Source: an uncultured Verrucomicrobiales bacterium
Lineage (GTDB): Bacteria; Verrucomicrobiota; Verrucomicrobiia; Verrucomicrobiales; Akkermansiaceae
Length of the DNA: 64,000 nt
NCBI GenBank assembly: GCA_937944055.1
Contig: CALDZJ010000078.1
Span: forward strand, 24,339 to 88,338
Reading direction: 5' to 3'
The position numbers were made by a program, and so were the translations under genes. Positions 1 through 8,462 of this stretch are shown piece after piece. Below the pieces are notes generated by a model, which did no database searches, was not told the origin of the DNA, and saw only the letters and a program-made list of their open reading frames with translations. The first letter of the stretch is position 1; each line of letters opens with the position of its first letter.

Positions 1-790
1 AGGAAGTCTCCCCCGGAGGCCGACCATCAAAGGGAAAGGTATTACCCGTTCCAACCGCATTTAAAATACCGCCCAGCTTCCAAACTCCGTTTTCTTGTAA
101 AAAGACCGCTCCCCCAGAGTCCCCATTGCTTGCCTGAGCCTCGTGAGTCCTCCCAAAACGATCAAAGGTCGTAAAAAAACTGACCACATCCCCATCAGTT
201 GCTCCTAAATCGACGATGGCTGATCCCGTAACGCTGTTCTCTCCCCAGCGCACCTCCTTTGAGCCCACTGCACGCCAGCCCCGCACATCGGCAAAGGGAC
301 TCGTCGTCTCAGTCCAAGTGTCTGGGCCAGCGGGATCGACCGTGACATTCCACCTCGTTTGATCGACTTCCCGCCCCCTCCCGTTTCCGATCATGATGAC
401 ATCAGTTCCCGCACTCACGGTGTTCATCACCAAGTCAAGTGGAGTGAGGCCTGGGTCATTGATCAGGCGATACATGATGAGATCCGTGAACTGGCTTAAG
501 TTCTGTCCAGTCGGATTCTCCAGACGACGCCCAGATCCCGCCTCCACTTCGAAGCTGACACCTCCAAAAATCACCGGCACCTCATTTGGAACCGTCACTC
601 GGCCCACATGATTCGCCGTCAAAACCCACTGATTCCCCAAATACACCGCTGAGGCTCCACCTAGTGTTCCCACATTCGCGAAGCCCGGGTCATCTGCCGG
701 AGCACTCGTATTGCCAGAACCATCTCCGGAGGAAATCATCACAGCGTGAGAAAAACCAAGCGTTGCAAAGATAAGGGGAACAAAACGCAT
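1..790 (-). CDS. Secreted trypsin-like serine protease, 3' end outside window
   Basis: Reading the minus strand from ATG at 790 gives 263 codons with no stop before the window edge, so the gene is truncated here. The N-terminus (MRFVPLIFATLGFSHA) is a plausible signal peptide. The chymotrypsin-fold triad is visible: His61 in WVLTANHVG, Asp103 in FTDLIMYRL, and Ser225 in NGDSGGAVF, followed by a GGILNAVG segment as in S1 proteases. It should therefore be an exported endopeptidase. Verrucomicrobial homologues often carry a C-terminal sorting or anchor segment, but that part is not in the window. It is divergent from the gene at 879, with an 88 bp AT-rich gap between them. The family call is firm; the substrate is unknown. 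Confidence 0.82.
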   Translation of the reverse strand, partial: MRFVPLIFATLGFSHAVMISSGDGSGNTSAPADDPGFANVGTLGGASAVYLGNQWVLTANHVGRVTVPNEVPVIFGGVSFEVEAGSGRRLENPTGQNLSQFTDLIMYRLINDPGLTPLDLVMNTVSAGTDVIMIGNGRGREVDQTRWNVTVDPAGPDTWTETTSPFADVRGWRAVGSKEVRWGENSVTGSAIVDLGATDGDVVSFFTTFDRFGRTHEAQASNGDSGGAVFLQENGVWKLGGILNAVGTGNTFPFDGRPPGETS

Positions 791-878
791 CCCTCACTAA
801 TTCACAAAACTTAAGCATTTTCAACTTCAAAAAAAAATGGCATCGAAGACACACCCCGCCCTGACTTAGAATCCCCCA

Positions 879-1640
879 ATGCAGCGCATTTTGACTTTCA
901 TGGGAATTACTTTGGCAATCGCAGCGATCCTTCTTATCACAAAAACAATGAGTTCGGTTGGACATGCTCAGAGTCTTCAAATCTCAGCGGAAGACTACGC
1001 CAATGGCTCGAAACGCTCCGCCGCCGTTTCGCGAAAAGTCAGCCCCGCTCTAAAAGCAGCCTTCCAAGAACAAGGACTCGAATGGGGAGCTCCCATTTTC
1101 ATTCGCGCCTTTAAGGAGGAGCGCACGCTCGAGCTCTGGGTCAAAAAGAATGAGAAATTTGTCCACTTCCGCAGCTATCCCATCGCTGCCGCATCCGGGA
1201 AACTTGGCCCCAAACGCCGCGAAGGAGATCGCCAAGTGCCAGAGGGCTTCTACTTCGTCAAACCCTCCCAGATGAACCCTCGGAGTAATTTCCACCTCGC
1301 CTTCAACATCGGCTATCCAAATTCCTATGACAAGGCTCACGGCAGAACCGGAAGCTTCATCATGGTGCACGGCTCAGATGTTTCCATCGGATGCCTCGCC
1401 ATGACAGATGAGAAAATCGAAGAGATTTACACCCTCGCAGATGCCGCCCATCAAGGTGGGCAGGCCTTCTTTCGCATTCACATCTTTCCCTTTCACCTCA
1501 AGGGCCCCGCTCTCGCTCAGCAGTCAGCTCACCCCGAGCACCCATTTTGGAAAAACCTCCAGACAGGCTATCAATTCTTCGAAGACCAGCAACGGCCACC
1601 AAATGTCACCGTGAAGAATAAATACTATCACTTTGAGTGA
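879..1640 (+). CDS. L,D-transpeptidase-fold (YkuD) family protein, YafK/DpaA-like
   Basis: 253 aa. Residues 1-30 are a hydrophobic signal or anchor ending near GHAQS. The catalytic YkuD signature is MVHGSDVSIGCLAM, with His164 and the nucleophile Cys172. The upstream segment PKRREGDRQVPEGFY is typical of the YafK/ErfK branch. Proteins of this fold act in the periplasm on meso-diaminopimelate-containing peptidoglycan stems, either forming 3-3 cross-links or, in the E. coli YafK (DpaA) case, cleaving the link between Braun lipoprotein and peptidoglycan. Which activity applies here cannot be told from sequence. The next gene begins close downstream, so they may be co-transcribed. Confidence 0.85.
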   Translation: MQRILTFMGITLAIAAILLITKTMSSVGHAQSLQISAEDYANGSKRSAAVSRKVSPALKAAFQEQGLEWGAPIFIRAFKEERTLELWVKKNEKFVHFRSYPIAAASGKLGPKRREGDRQVPEGFYFVKPSQMNPRSNFHLAFNIGYPNSYDKAHGRTGSFIMVHGSDVSIGCLAMTDEKIEEIYTLADAAHQGGQAFFRIHIFPFHLKGPALAQQSAHPEHPFWKNLQTGYQFFEDQQRPPNVTVKNKYYHFE

Positions 1641-1695
1641 ACTCTCATTCCTGAATCACTCTATTTCTCACTCTCCAAATTGCCACTTCTCTTTC

Positions 1696-4077
1696 ATGAA
1701 CTTCGCACCTCCATTCCGCACTCAGCTCGCCACTCACCTTTTGACTCACCTCTTCGCCGTCATCGTCATCAACCTCTCTCCTTGCCTCGCTCACCCTATC
1801 GAATTTCACAATGACCCCTTCCGTCAGCTAGAGGAAGTTTGGCCCACTCCGAGCGAGTCCCGCATCGCCTCGGGCGCGCCCGGCCCACAATACTGGCAGC
1901 AGCAAGCAGACTACGATCTAGCCATCTCGCTTAATGAAGAGGAGAACATCCTCACCGGCCACGGCAGCATCACATATCATAATAACTCCCCCCATCCCCT
2001 AAGCTACCTCTGGATCCAGCTCGATCGTAATAAACACTCGCCCGGATCCGCAGGCCACCAAAGCACGGAAGCCCCAGCCCTCGGAGAGCTGACCTTTGAT
2101 TCCTTTGAGAGTCTTCTTCTCAAGGAAAGCTTCGATGGCCGCTTCCACATCGACAGCCTCAGCGACTCTGAAGGCAAAGCCCTCAATTACCGCATTGTCG
2201 ATACCATGATGCGCCTCGATCTCCCAAAACCTCTCACCTCAGGCCGGAAATTCACCTACCACATCGCTTGGCACTACACCCTTACCAACTCCCGCACCTC
2301 CCGAGGCCGCAGCAATATGGAACAGTTCGGAAGCGGCACAAAAATCTTCCAAATTGCACAATGGTATCCCCGCGTTTGCGCCTACACCGATGTCCGCGGC
2401 TGGCAAAACAAAGCCTTCCTAGGCCGCGGAGAGTTCGCCCTAGAATTCGGCAACTATAAAGTCGCCATCACCGTCCCTGATAACCACGTCGTCGCCTCCA
2501 CTGGAGAACTCAAGAACGGCCACGAAGTCCTCAAGGAACTTTGGCAAGAACGGCTCAAAAAAGCCGAATCAGCGAAAGCTCCCCTCTTCATCATCACCCC
2601 AGAAGAAGCCGCCAAAAATGAGAAAACAAAAGCCAAAGGAACTCAGACGTGGCTCTTCGAGGCGCAGAACGTGCGGGACTTCTCCTGGGCCTCCTCTCAG
2701 AAATTCATCTGGGATGCCCTCCGCCATAAGCTCACCACCAATCAGGCCCCAGTCTGGGCCATGTCCTTCTACCCGAATGAGGCCGAGCCCCTCTGGAGTC
2801 AATATTCCACCCACGCTATCATCCACACCCTTAACGTCTACTCACGTCTCACCTTCGACTATCCCTACCCCGTCGCCCTCTCCGTGAACGGCCCTGTTCG
2901 CGGCATGGAATATCCCATGATCACCTTTAACGGCCCCCGCCCTGAAAAAGACGGCAGCTATTCTGAACGGACTAAGAATTCCCTCATCTCCATCATCATC
3001 CATGAAATTGGCCACAACTGGTTTCCCATGATCGTAAACTCAGATGAACGCCAATGGACTTGGATGGACGAAGGCCTCAACACCTTCCTCCAAGTCCTCA
3101 CCGAGCAAGAATGGCGAGAAAACTATCCCTCACGGGCCACTCCCCGCAAGATCATTAGCTACATGACTAGCTCCGAGCAAAGGCCCATCATGACCAATTC
3201 GGAATCCCTCCTCCAATTCGGACAAAACTCCTACCGCAAACCCGCCACCGCTCTCTCCATTCTCCGCGAGACCATTCTGGGACGCGAGATTTTCGATGAC
3301 GCCTTTAAAAAGTTCAGCACCCGCTGGATGTTTAAGAGTCCAGAACCGGCCGATTTTTTCCGCAGTATGGAAGATGCCGCAGGAGTGGATCTCGATTGGT
3401 TCTGGCACGCCTGGTTCTACACCACAAAACACGTTGACCTCGCCATCACCTCATTTGAACGACACCGCATTGACCTAGGAGACCCCGATCTCATTGCCAA
3501 AAAAACGACCCAGGAAGCGCAAGCAGAGGCCGAGAAAAACATCGTCGCGAAGCGCAATCAAAAAATCCCAAAATACGTGGACCAAAACAAAGGCCTCAAG
3601 GACTTCTACGACCAAAAAGAGAGCCCCAAGGTGAGCCCGGAAGAACGCCAAGATTTCAAACAAATGATCCGCGCTCTCACACCCCAGGAACGCCGACTCC
3701 TCCGAACGAAGAAGAGCTTCACCATCGCCCACTTTGAAAATAAAGGCGGAGTCCTCATGCCCCTGATTGTCGAGCTTCACCTCGCAAACGGGAAAAAAGA
3801 AAACCGCCAAGTCCCGGTCGAAATTTGGAAGAAAAACCACCAAAAAGTCAGCAAGCTATTCGTCACCGATCAACCCGTCATAAAAATCGTCCTCGATCCC
3901 CATGAACAAACCGCTGATGCCGACACCAGCAACAATTGCTGGCCGCCCGAAATTGACGATCACCCTATCTCCCTAGCACCCCGCGATGAATCATTCACCA
4001 ACGAGATGAAAGAAGCCCGCGAAAAGGAAGAGAACGAAAAAGCAGAAAAGAAGGTGCAAAAGAAAGCGGAAAACTAA
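1696..4077 (+). CDS. M1 family zinc metallopeptidase (gluzincin aminopeptidase)
   Basis: 793 aa from ATG 1696. A TTG at 1633 is also in frame, but it would overlap the preceding stop and put 21 extra residues before a clean signal peptide (MNFAPPFRTQLATHLL... ending near PCLA), so 1696 is preferred. The zinc site is HEIGH (436-440) followed 18 residues later by Glu459 in WMDEG, the classic HEXXH-x18-E of M1. The substrate-side motif VRGMEYP lies upstream, a variant of GxMEN. The N-terminal half is the M1 beta-sandwich; the last ~230 residues are charged and lysine-rich. It is probably a periplasmic or outer-surface peptidase that trims peptides from the N-terminus. Confidence 0.9.
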   Translation: MNFAPPFRTQLATHLLTHLFAVIVINLSPCLAHPIEFHNDPFRQLEEVWPTPSESRIASGAPGPQYWQQQADYDLAISLNEEENILTGHGSITYHNNSPHPLSYLWIQLDRNKHSPGSAGHQSTEAPALGELTFDSFESLLLKESFDGRFHIDSLSDSEGKALNYRIVDTMMRLDLPKPLTSGRKFTYHIAWHYTLTNSRTSRGRSNMEQFGSGTKIFQIAQWYPRVCAYTDVRGWQNKAFLGRGEFALEFGNYKVAITVPDNHVVASTGELKNGHEVLKELWQERLKKAESAKAPLFIITPEEAAKNEKTKAKGTQTWLFEAQNVRDFSWASSQKFIWDALRHKLTTNQAPVWAMSFYPNEAEPLWSQYSTHAIIHTLNVYSRLTFDYPYPVALSVNGPVRGMEYPMITFNGPRPEKDGSYSERTKNSLISIIIHEIGHNWFPMIVNSDERQWTWMDEGLNTFLQVLTEQEWRENYPSRATPRKIISYMTSSEQRPIMTNSESLLQFGQNSYRKPATALSILRETILGREIFDDAFKKFSTRWMFKSPEPADFFRSMEDAAGVDLDWFWHAWFYTTKHVDLAITSFERHRIDLGDPDLIAKKTTQEAQAEAEKNIVAKRNQKIPKYVDQNKGLKDFYDQKESPKVSPEERQDFKQMIRALTPQERRLLRTKKSFTIAHFENKGGVLMPLIVELHLANGKKENRQVPVEIWKKNHQKVSKLFVTDQPVIKIVLDPHEQTADADTSNNCWPPEIDDHPISLAPRDESFTNEMKEAREKEENEKAEKKVQKKAEN

Positions 4078-4282
4078 GGCTAAAGCAGCCATTGCGCAGC
4101 ATCTTTACTCAGCCATTAAATTCCAAATAACCCGCGCCATTTCGCGTCCACGCAAAAGGCTGGAATGATCGCGGTTTATCACTCAATCACCAAACTCGCG
4201 CGGAACAAGCAAGCGAAGTGTCGAATAGACGCCGAGCGAAGGATTGCTTGCCTCCGCTGATGGAAAATCTGAGTATTGCGCC

Positions 4283-5092
4283 ATGCAGACTTACCTCGAT
4301 CTCCTCCGCGACGTTCTTGAAAACGGCGAAGAACGAGGAGACCGGACTGGCACCGGGACACGGAGTGTTTTTGGCCGGCAGGCACGCTACGATCTCCGCG
4401 AAGGATTCCCCTGCATCACGACAAAGAAGTTACACCTTCGCTCGATCATTCACGAGCTGCTTTGGTTCCTAAAAGGCGATACCAACATCGCCTACCTCAA
4501 GGAGCATAAGGTGCGGATCTGGGACGAGTGGGCCGATCAAAATGGGAACCTCGGCCCGGTTTATGGGCAGCAGTGGCGTTCTTGGCCCCGGGCTGATGGC
4601 TCCACGATTGACCAGATCACGCAGCTCGTGGAGACCCTTCAAAAGAACCCCACTTCACGACGCCACCTCGTATCCGCGTGGAACGTTGCTCAGGTAGATG
4701 AGATGGCCCTTCCACCTTGCCACCTTCTCTTTCAATTCTACGTTCACGAGCCGGATTCAGAGCACCCAGGGCTCAGTTGCCAACTTTACCAAAGGAGTGC
4801 TGATCTCTTCCTAGGGGTGCCCTTCAACATTGCCTCCTATGCCCTGCTGACCATGATGGTGGCGCAGGTCTGTGGCTATGAGGCCCGGGAGTTCATCCAT
4901 ACTTTTGGCGATCTCCACTTGTATTCTAATCACTTGGAGCAGGCACGCGAGCAAGTGACGCGGAAGCCCTTAGCGCTACCTCAGATGCAGATCAATCCCG
5001 AGGTTTCTTCTCTGGATGATTTCACGATCGAGGACTTTACGCTGGTGGACTACGAGGCCCACCCTCACATTAAAGGAGACGTTGCGATATGA
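4283..5092 (+). CDS. thyA: Thymidylate synthase
   Basis: 269 aa from ATG 4283, close to the 264 aa of E. coli ThyA. A TTG 39 bp upstream would add a tail not found in the family, so it is not used. The protein makes dTMP from dUMP using methylene-tetrahydrofolate. Visible motifs are DRTGTGT (20-26), the catalytic PPCH with Cys146 (same number as E. coli), [17 protein letters not shown] for nucleotide binding, and [12 protein letters not shown] near the C-terminus. The stop overlaps the folA start by 4 bp (ATGA), so the dihydrofolate made here is recycled by the product of the next gene in the same operon. Confidence 0.97.
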   Translation: MQTYLDLLRDVLENGEERGDRTGTGTRSVFGRQARYDLREGFPCITTKKLHLRSIIHELLWFLKGDTNIAYLKEHKVRIWDEWADQNGNLGPVYGQQWRSWPRADGSTIDQITQLVETLQKNPTSRRHLVSAWNVAQVDEMALPPCHLLFQFYVHEPDSEHPGLSCQLYQRSADLFLGVPFNIASYALLTMMVAQVCGYEAREFIHTFGDLHLYSNHLEQAREQVTRKPLALPQMQINPEVSSLDDFTIEDFTLVDYEAHPHIKGDVAI

Positions 5093-5550
5093 AATTAACT
5101 GCCATTGTTGCCATGACTCCCGAGCGGGTAATCGGAAAGGGCGGAGGGCTTCCTTGGAATCTCCCGGACGACCTGAAATTTTTCAAAAAACACACCTCGG
5201 GCCACCCGATTGTGATGGGGCGTAAGACTTTTGACTCGATCGGCAAGCCCCTTCCGCACCGTCAAAACATCGTCCTCACCCATGATCCGGCCTGGCATCA
5301 TGATGGCGTAGAGAGTCTTCACCAACCGCAGGAGCTGCGAGAATTCGCCCTGATTGACCCCCAAGTTTTCATCATCGGGGGAGAGCAGATTTATCGCTTT
5401 TTCCTCCCGCTTCTCAGCGATATTGTCATCACACACGTGAAGCAGTCCTATGAGGGCGATACCTACTTCCCTGAATACGTCGATCTTTTCCCTAATTCTG
5501 AATTAATATGGGAGCAAGAAGACTTCATCATTCGGCGTCATTTTAAATAA
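5089..5550 (+). CDS. folA: Dihydrofolate reductase
   Basis: 153 aa, the usual length for bacterial chromosomal DHFR. It reduces dihydrofolate to tetrahydrofolate with NADPH. Motifs are [16 protein letters not shown], containing the catalytic acid (Asp28, equivalent to E. coli Asp27), [11 protein letters not shown] for NADPH and substrate, and FIIGGEQIY for the cofactor. The start codon overlaps the thyA stop, which implies translational coupling. This is the common thyA-folA pairing that balances folate oxidation and reduction during dTMP synthesis. Confidence 0.97.
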   Translation: MKLTAIVAMTPERVIGKGGGLPWNLPDDLKFFKKHTSGHPIVMGRKTFDSIGKPLPHRQNIVLTHDPAWHHDGVESLHQPQELREFALIDPQVFIIGGEQIYRFFLPLLSDIVITHVKQSYEGDTYFPEYVDLFPNSELIWEQEDFIIRRHFK

Positions 5551-5573
5551 AAACTCACCCACTTTCTCAAACT

Positions 5574-5969
5574 ATGGCAAATTCATTTGAACTTAACGGC
5601 ACGCTCAAAGTCCTCGAAGATCTCCAAACCTTCGCAAGCGGATTTACGAAGCGCGAATTCGTGATCGAAGTCCCTGATGGGAAATACCCCCAAATGGTGA
5701 AATTCGAAACAGTGCGCGATAAGATTGAGCAACTCGATAGCCTGAATATCGGCGACGAACTCAAGGTCACCTTCGACATCCGTGGGAATGAGTATAAAGG
5801 CCGCTACTACGTAAATCTCAATGCTTGGAAGATCGAGTCCTCCGGCGGCGGGCAAGGCGGAGGCAATGCGAGTGCCGAGCAAGGAGCCCCTTCTGATCCT
5901 CCTCCGAGTTCCTTCGATAGCGCCTTCGATAACGAGACCGAAATCAGCGAGGACGACATTCCATTTTAG
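5574..5969 (+). CDS. DUF3127 protein with SSB-like acidic C-terminal tip
   Basis: 131 aa. Residues 1-88 match the DUF3127 family pattern: a short beta-rich domain of predicted OB-fold type (FELNGTLKVLEDLQTF, KREFVIEVPDG, YKGRYYVNLNAWKIE). Then come a glycine/proline-rich linker and an acidic tail ending EISEDDIPF. That end is nearly the same as the DDIPF tip of single-stranded DNA-binding protein, which recruits replication and repair proteins. A role as an accessory ssDNA-binding or partner-docking protein is inference. It follows folA by 23 bp and may belong to the same transcript. Confidence 0.8.
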   Translation: MANSFELNGTLKVLEDLQTFASGFTKREFVIEVPDGKYPQMVKFETVRDKIEQLDSLNIGDELKVTFDIRGNEYKGRYYVNLNAWKIESSGGGQGGGNASAEQGAPSDPPPSSFDSAFDNETEISEDDIPF

Positions 5970-5971
5970 GA

Positions 5972-6042
5972 CGTGGCGGAGAGCTCTGCTCTCCCTGCCA
6001 TTCTCAATAATCCGGGCTTGGAGACCAGAGGCCCCCGCCACG
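5972..6042. repeat. REP doublet (two inverted copies of a 23-bp palindromic repeat)
   Basis: The left copy (5972-5994) starts CGTGGC and carries a perfect 7-bp stem: GGAGAGC, loop TCT, GCTCTCC. The right copy (6020-6042) is the inverse: it begins GGAGACC and ends CCGCCACG, so the outer 8 bp of the element (CGTGGCGG / CCGCCACG) pair exactly. It fills the space between two convergent genes, a typical REP/REPIN location. A third copy with the same design lies inside hrpA at 60106-60128. Confidence 0.75.
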
Positions 6043-6054
6043 GAAGAGAAACTT

Positions 6055-7389
6055 CTACTCAACCCGCGTCTTAATTTTACCGTCGCTCACTTGCACCCTT
6101 AGCTCCTCTCCGGAGGAAACTGACTCGATCGATCTCACAATCTCGCCATCAGCTCTGAAGGTGATCGAGAATCCCCGTTCGAGAATGCTCCTCGGACCTA
6201 GGGCTTGGAGCAAGGAACCCAGCCGTTCGATCCGCGTCTGCTGGTCCTCAAGGCTCTGACGTGCCGCGCTGGTGAGATCCCCGTTAAGCCGATCAACTTT
6301 CTCCTGCCTCCTTTTAAAGACCTCGCTCGGATGGTAGCGCGCCAGTCTCAGTTCATATTCTCCAAGAAGGTGCTCTCGCCGCTGCATCGACTCCTGGACG
6401 ATGTGCCCTAGATCGCGCTCTAGGCCCTCGATCCTAGAAATGGGCCGCTGGAGTTTTTGCTCGGCAGATTGTTTGAAAACCCCTCGCTCGTAGTAGTCGA
6501 GTTGATCGGATAGCCGATCAATCCTCCCATAGACCACACGGGCGAGACGGCCCCCAAGTTCGCTGAGTCGATGTGCTAATTCAGCCTGATCTGGGACCAC
6601 TAATTCGGCAGCGGCGCTAGGGGTGGGTGCCCGTAAATCCGCAACAAAATCCGCGATTGTGAAATCAATCTCATGGCCGACTCCGCTCACGACCGGAATG
6701 GGACAATTAGCGATGGCCCGAGCGACCATCTCTTCGTTAAAATTCCAAAGATCCTCTAAAGATCCCCCTCCCCGCGCCACGATCAAGATCTCGGGATCCG
6801 GAGTCTCACCTCCACCGCGCCCAGCCTGTCGGATTGCTTGGGCAATTCCTCGCTCCGCTCCCCTTCCCTGCACCGCAACGGGATACAAAACAACCTGCAC
6901 CCATGGAGCACGTCGGCTCAGGACGTTCTTCATATCCTGAAGAGCGGCTCCTGTCGGTGAAGTCACAATCCCAATCACTCGCGGAAACCCCGGCAGCAAT
7001 TTCTTCCGCTCCTGCGCGAATAAGCCTTCTTCATTCAGCTTCTTCTTTAGCGCCTCAAAGCGAGCTTGCAGATCACCGAGCCCCACCGCTTGCGCTTTTT
7101 TAACAATGAGCTGGGTGCTTCCACGAGCTTCATAAAAACTAATCTCTCCCAGAAGCTGAACCTTGGCCCCATCTTGAATGACCTCATTTCCCATACGACG
7201 CTTCGCGCTAAACATGGCACAGGAAATTTGCGCGGATTCGTCTTTTAGGGAGAAATACCAATGCCCGCTGGATTGTTGACGCAGGTTGCTCACCTCCCCT
7301 TCCACCCAGAGATCCCCGATTTCAATCTCGAGGAGATTCCGAATCCGGCGAGCGAGCCGAGTCACCGAGATTGCCTGAACATCGCTCAC
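6055..7389 (-). CDS. xseA: Exodeoxyribonuclease VII large subunit
   Basis: 444 aa, typical length. Residues 1-100 form the OB-fold DNA-binding domain (ISVTRLARRIRNLLE, LWVEGEVSNL, GHWYFSLKDESAQISC). The central catalytic region includes KLLPGFPRVIGIVTSPTGAA, LIVARGGGSLEDLWNFNEE and VSGVGHEIDFTIADFVAD. The rest is a long coiled coil ending in a small C-terminal domain. With XseB it degrades single-stranded DNA from both ends and takes part in mismatch repair and recombination. The small subunit gene is not adjacent. It ends 13 bp from the REP doublet and follows the PIN-TRAM gene by 3 bp. Confidence 0.95.
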   Translation of the reverse strand: MSDVQAISVTRLARRIRNLLEIEIGDLWVEGEVSNLRQQSSGHWYFSLKDESAQISCAMFSAKRRMGNEVIQDGAKVQLLGEISFYEARGSTQLIVKKAQAVGLGDLQARFEALKKKLNEEGLFAQERKKLLPGFPRVIGIVTSPTGAALQDMKNVLSRRAPWVQVVLYPVAVQGRGAERGIAQAIRQAGRGGGETPDPEILIVARGGGSLEDLWNFNEEMVARAIANCPIPVVSGVGHEIDFTIADFVADLRAPTPSAAAELVVPDQAELAHRLSELGGRLARVVYGRIDRLSDQLDYYERGVFKQSAEQKLQRPISRIEGLERDLGHIVQESMQRREHLLGEYELRLARYHPSEVFKRRQEKVDRLNGDLTSAARQSLEDQQTRIERLGSLLQALGPRSILERGFSITFRADGEIVRSIESVSSGEELRVQVSDGKIKTRVE

Positions 7390-7392
7390 AGT

Positions 7393-8448
7393 TTAGTGAT
7401 CCTCCTGGCTATTCAACTCTGCGAAGATCATCTCCCCAGCGCTCGTCTGAATGGAGCTGACCACCGTAACATTCTGCGAAGTGCCAATTTTGCTGATGGC
7501 GTGATTCACGACAATCATGGTCCCGTCAGGCATGTATCCAACCGCTTGATGATCATCCTTACCAGCGCGAACTAAGGCCAAGCGGACGGATTCTCCGACC
7601 ACTACGGAAGGTTTAAGCGCGTCTGAAAGATCGTTGAAGTTTATGATATCCGCTCCCTGAAGATGGGCCACTTTGGTCAAATTCTCATCAGTCGTGAGGA
7701 GGCGCCCAGAGAGCAGCTTCGCCATCTGGACGAGGCGACCCTGGAATGATTCATCCTCAGCCATGCCCCGGGAATCTTGGATGGAAATAGGAATGGCAGG
7801 GTTCTTTTGCAAGTCACTGAGGATTTCTAAGCCACGCTGACCACGTTGACGCTTCCCAGAAGCGGGTGAATTCGCCATCACCTGAAGTTCATCAAGCACG
7901 AACTGGGGCACCAGAACGCGCCCCGTGAGAAAACCAGCCGCCATAAGACTGGGTAAGCGGCCATCAATGATGACTTCGGCATCGAGGATTAAGAGCTGCC
8001 CGGAGGCGGCATCTTGGCGGAAACGCACGTAAGGAATGATAAAGGAGAACTCCTCCTGATTACTGCGAAGGGCGAGAACTGATCCTAAAAATGCGAGGGA
8101 GGCATAGGAACTGACCGTGAAGGCCAAGGCGAGAGCTTCCCCGATGCCCGGGTCATTAAGCGGAGTAGCGGCGAGCTTAATAAGCTCCGGAATCTGAGCC
8201 CGATTGAGGAGAAAGGCGCAAAGCAGGCCAATCGCCACCCCAAAGGTGGCGGTGGAAAATCCCCGCAAGGTGAAATCCTTCATCAAGCCCTCCACGATGA
8301 TGAAGAAAATGGCGATTCCTAATCCCCCCACCAAGCCAGCCCAGAGCGGGATGCTTTCGGAGCTCAGAGCAATCGCAAATCCAGCCAGCTCACAGAGAAC
8401 GAGGTAGATCAGGCGAGCGACATTTACGGAGGGCTGGGAGCTCTTCAT
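7393..8448 (-). CDS. Membrane-anchored PIN-TRAM domain protein (YacL-like)
   Basis: 351 aa. The first ~150 residues hold four hydrophobic segments (ARLIYLVLCELAGFAIAL, IPLWAGLVGGLGIAIFFII, TFGVAIGLLCAFLL, SYASLAFLGSVLAL). A PIN nuclease-like domain follows, starting LILDAEVIIDGRL with acidic residues spaced as in PIN active sites, and including LDELQVMANSP and TTDENLTKVA. A TRAM-type RNA-binding segment (VRLALVRAGKDDHQAVGY, DGTMIVVNHA) closes the protein. This matches the YacL family of Gram-positive bacteria and cyanobacteria. The function is not established; an RNA-directed role is likely from the domains. Confidence 0.83.
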   Translation of the reverse strand: MKSSQPSVNVARLIYLVLCELAGFAIALSSESIPLWAGLVGGLGIAIFFIIVEGLMKDFTLRGFSTATFGVAIGLLCAFLLNRAQIPELIKLAATPLNDPGIGEALALAFTVSSYASLAFLGSVLALRSNQEEFSFIIPYVRFRQDAASGQLLILDAEVIIDGRLPSLMAAGFLTGRVLVPQFVLDELQVMANSPASGKRQRGQRGLEILSDLQKNPAIPISIQDSRGMAEDESFQGRLVQMAKLLSGRLLTTDENLTKVAHLQGADIINFNDLSDALKPSVVVGESVRLALVRAGKDDHQAVGYMPDGTMIVVNHAISKIGTSQNVTVVSSIQTSAGEMIFAELNSQEDH

Positions 8449-8462
8449 GATACGTTCGGGAG

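Noticed and set aside
1633..1695. TTG start of the M1 peptidase at 1633
   Set aside because: It overlaps the preceding stop and places 21 residues before an intact signal peptide starting at 1696.
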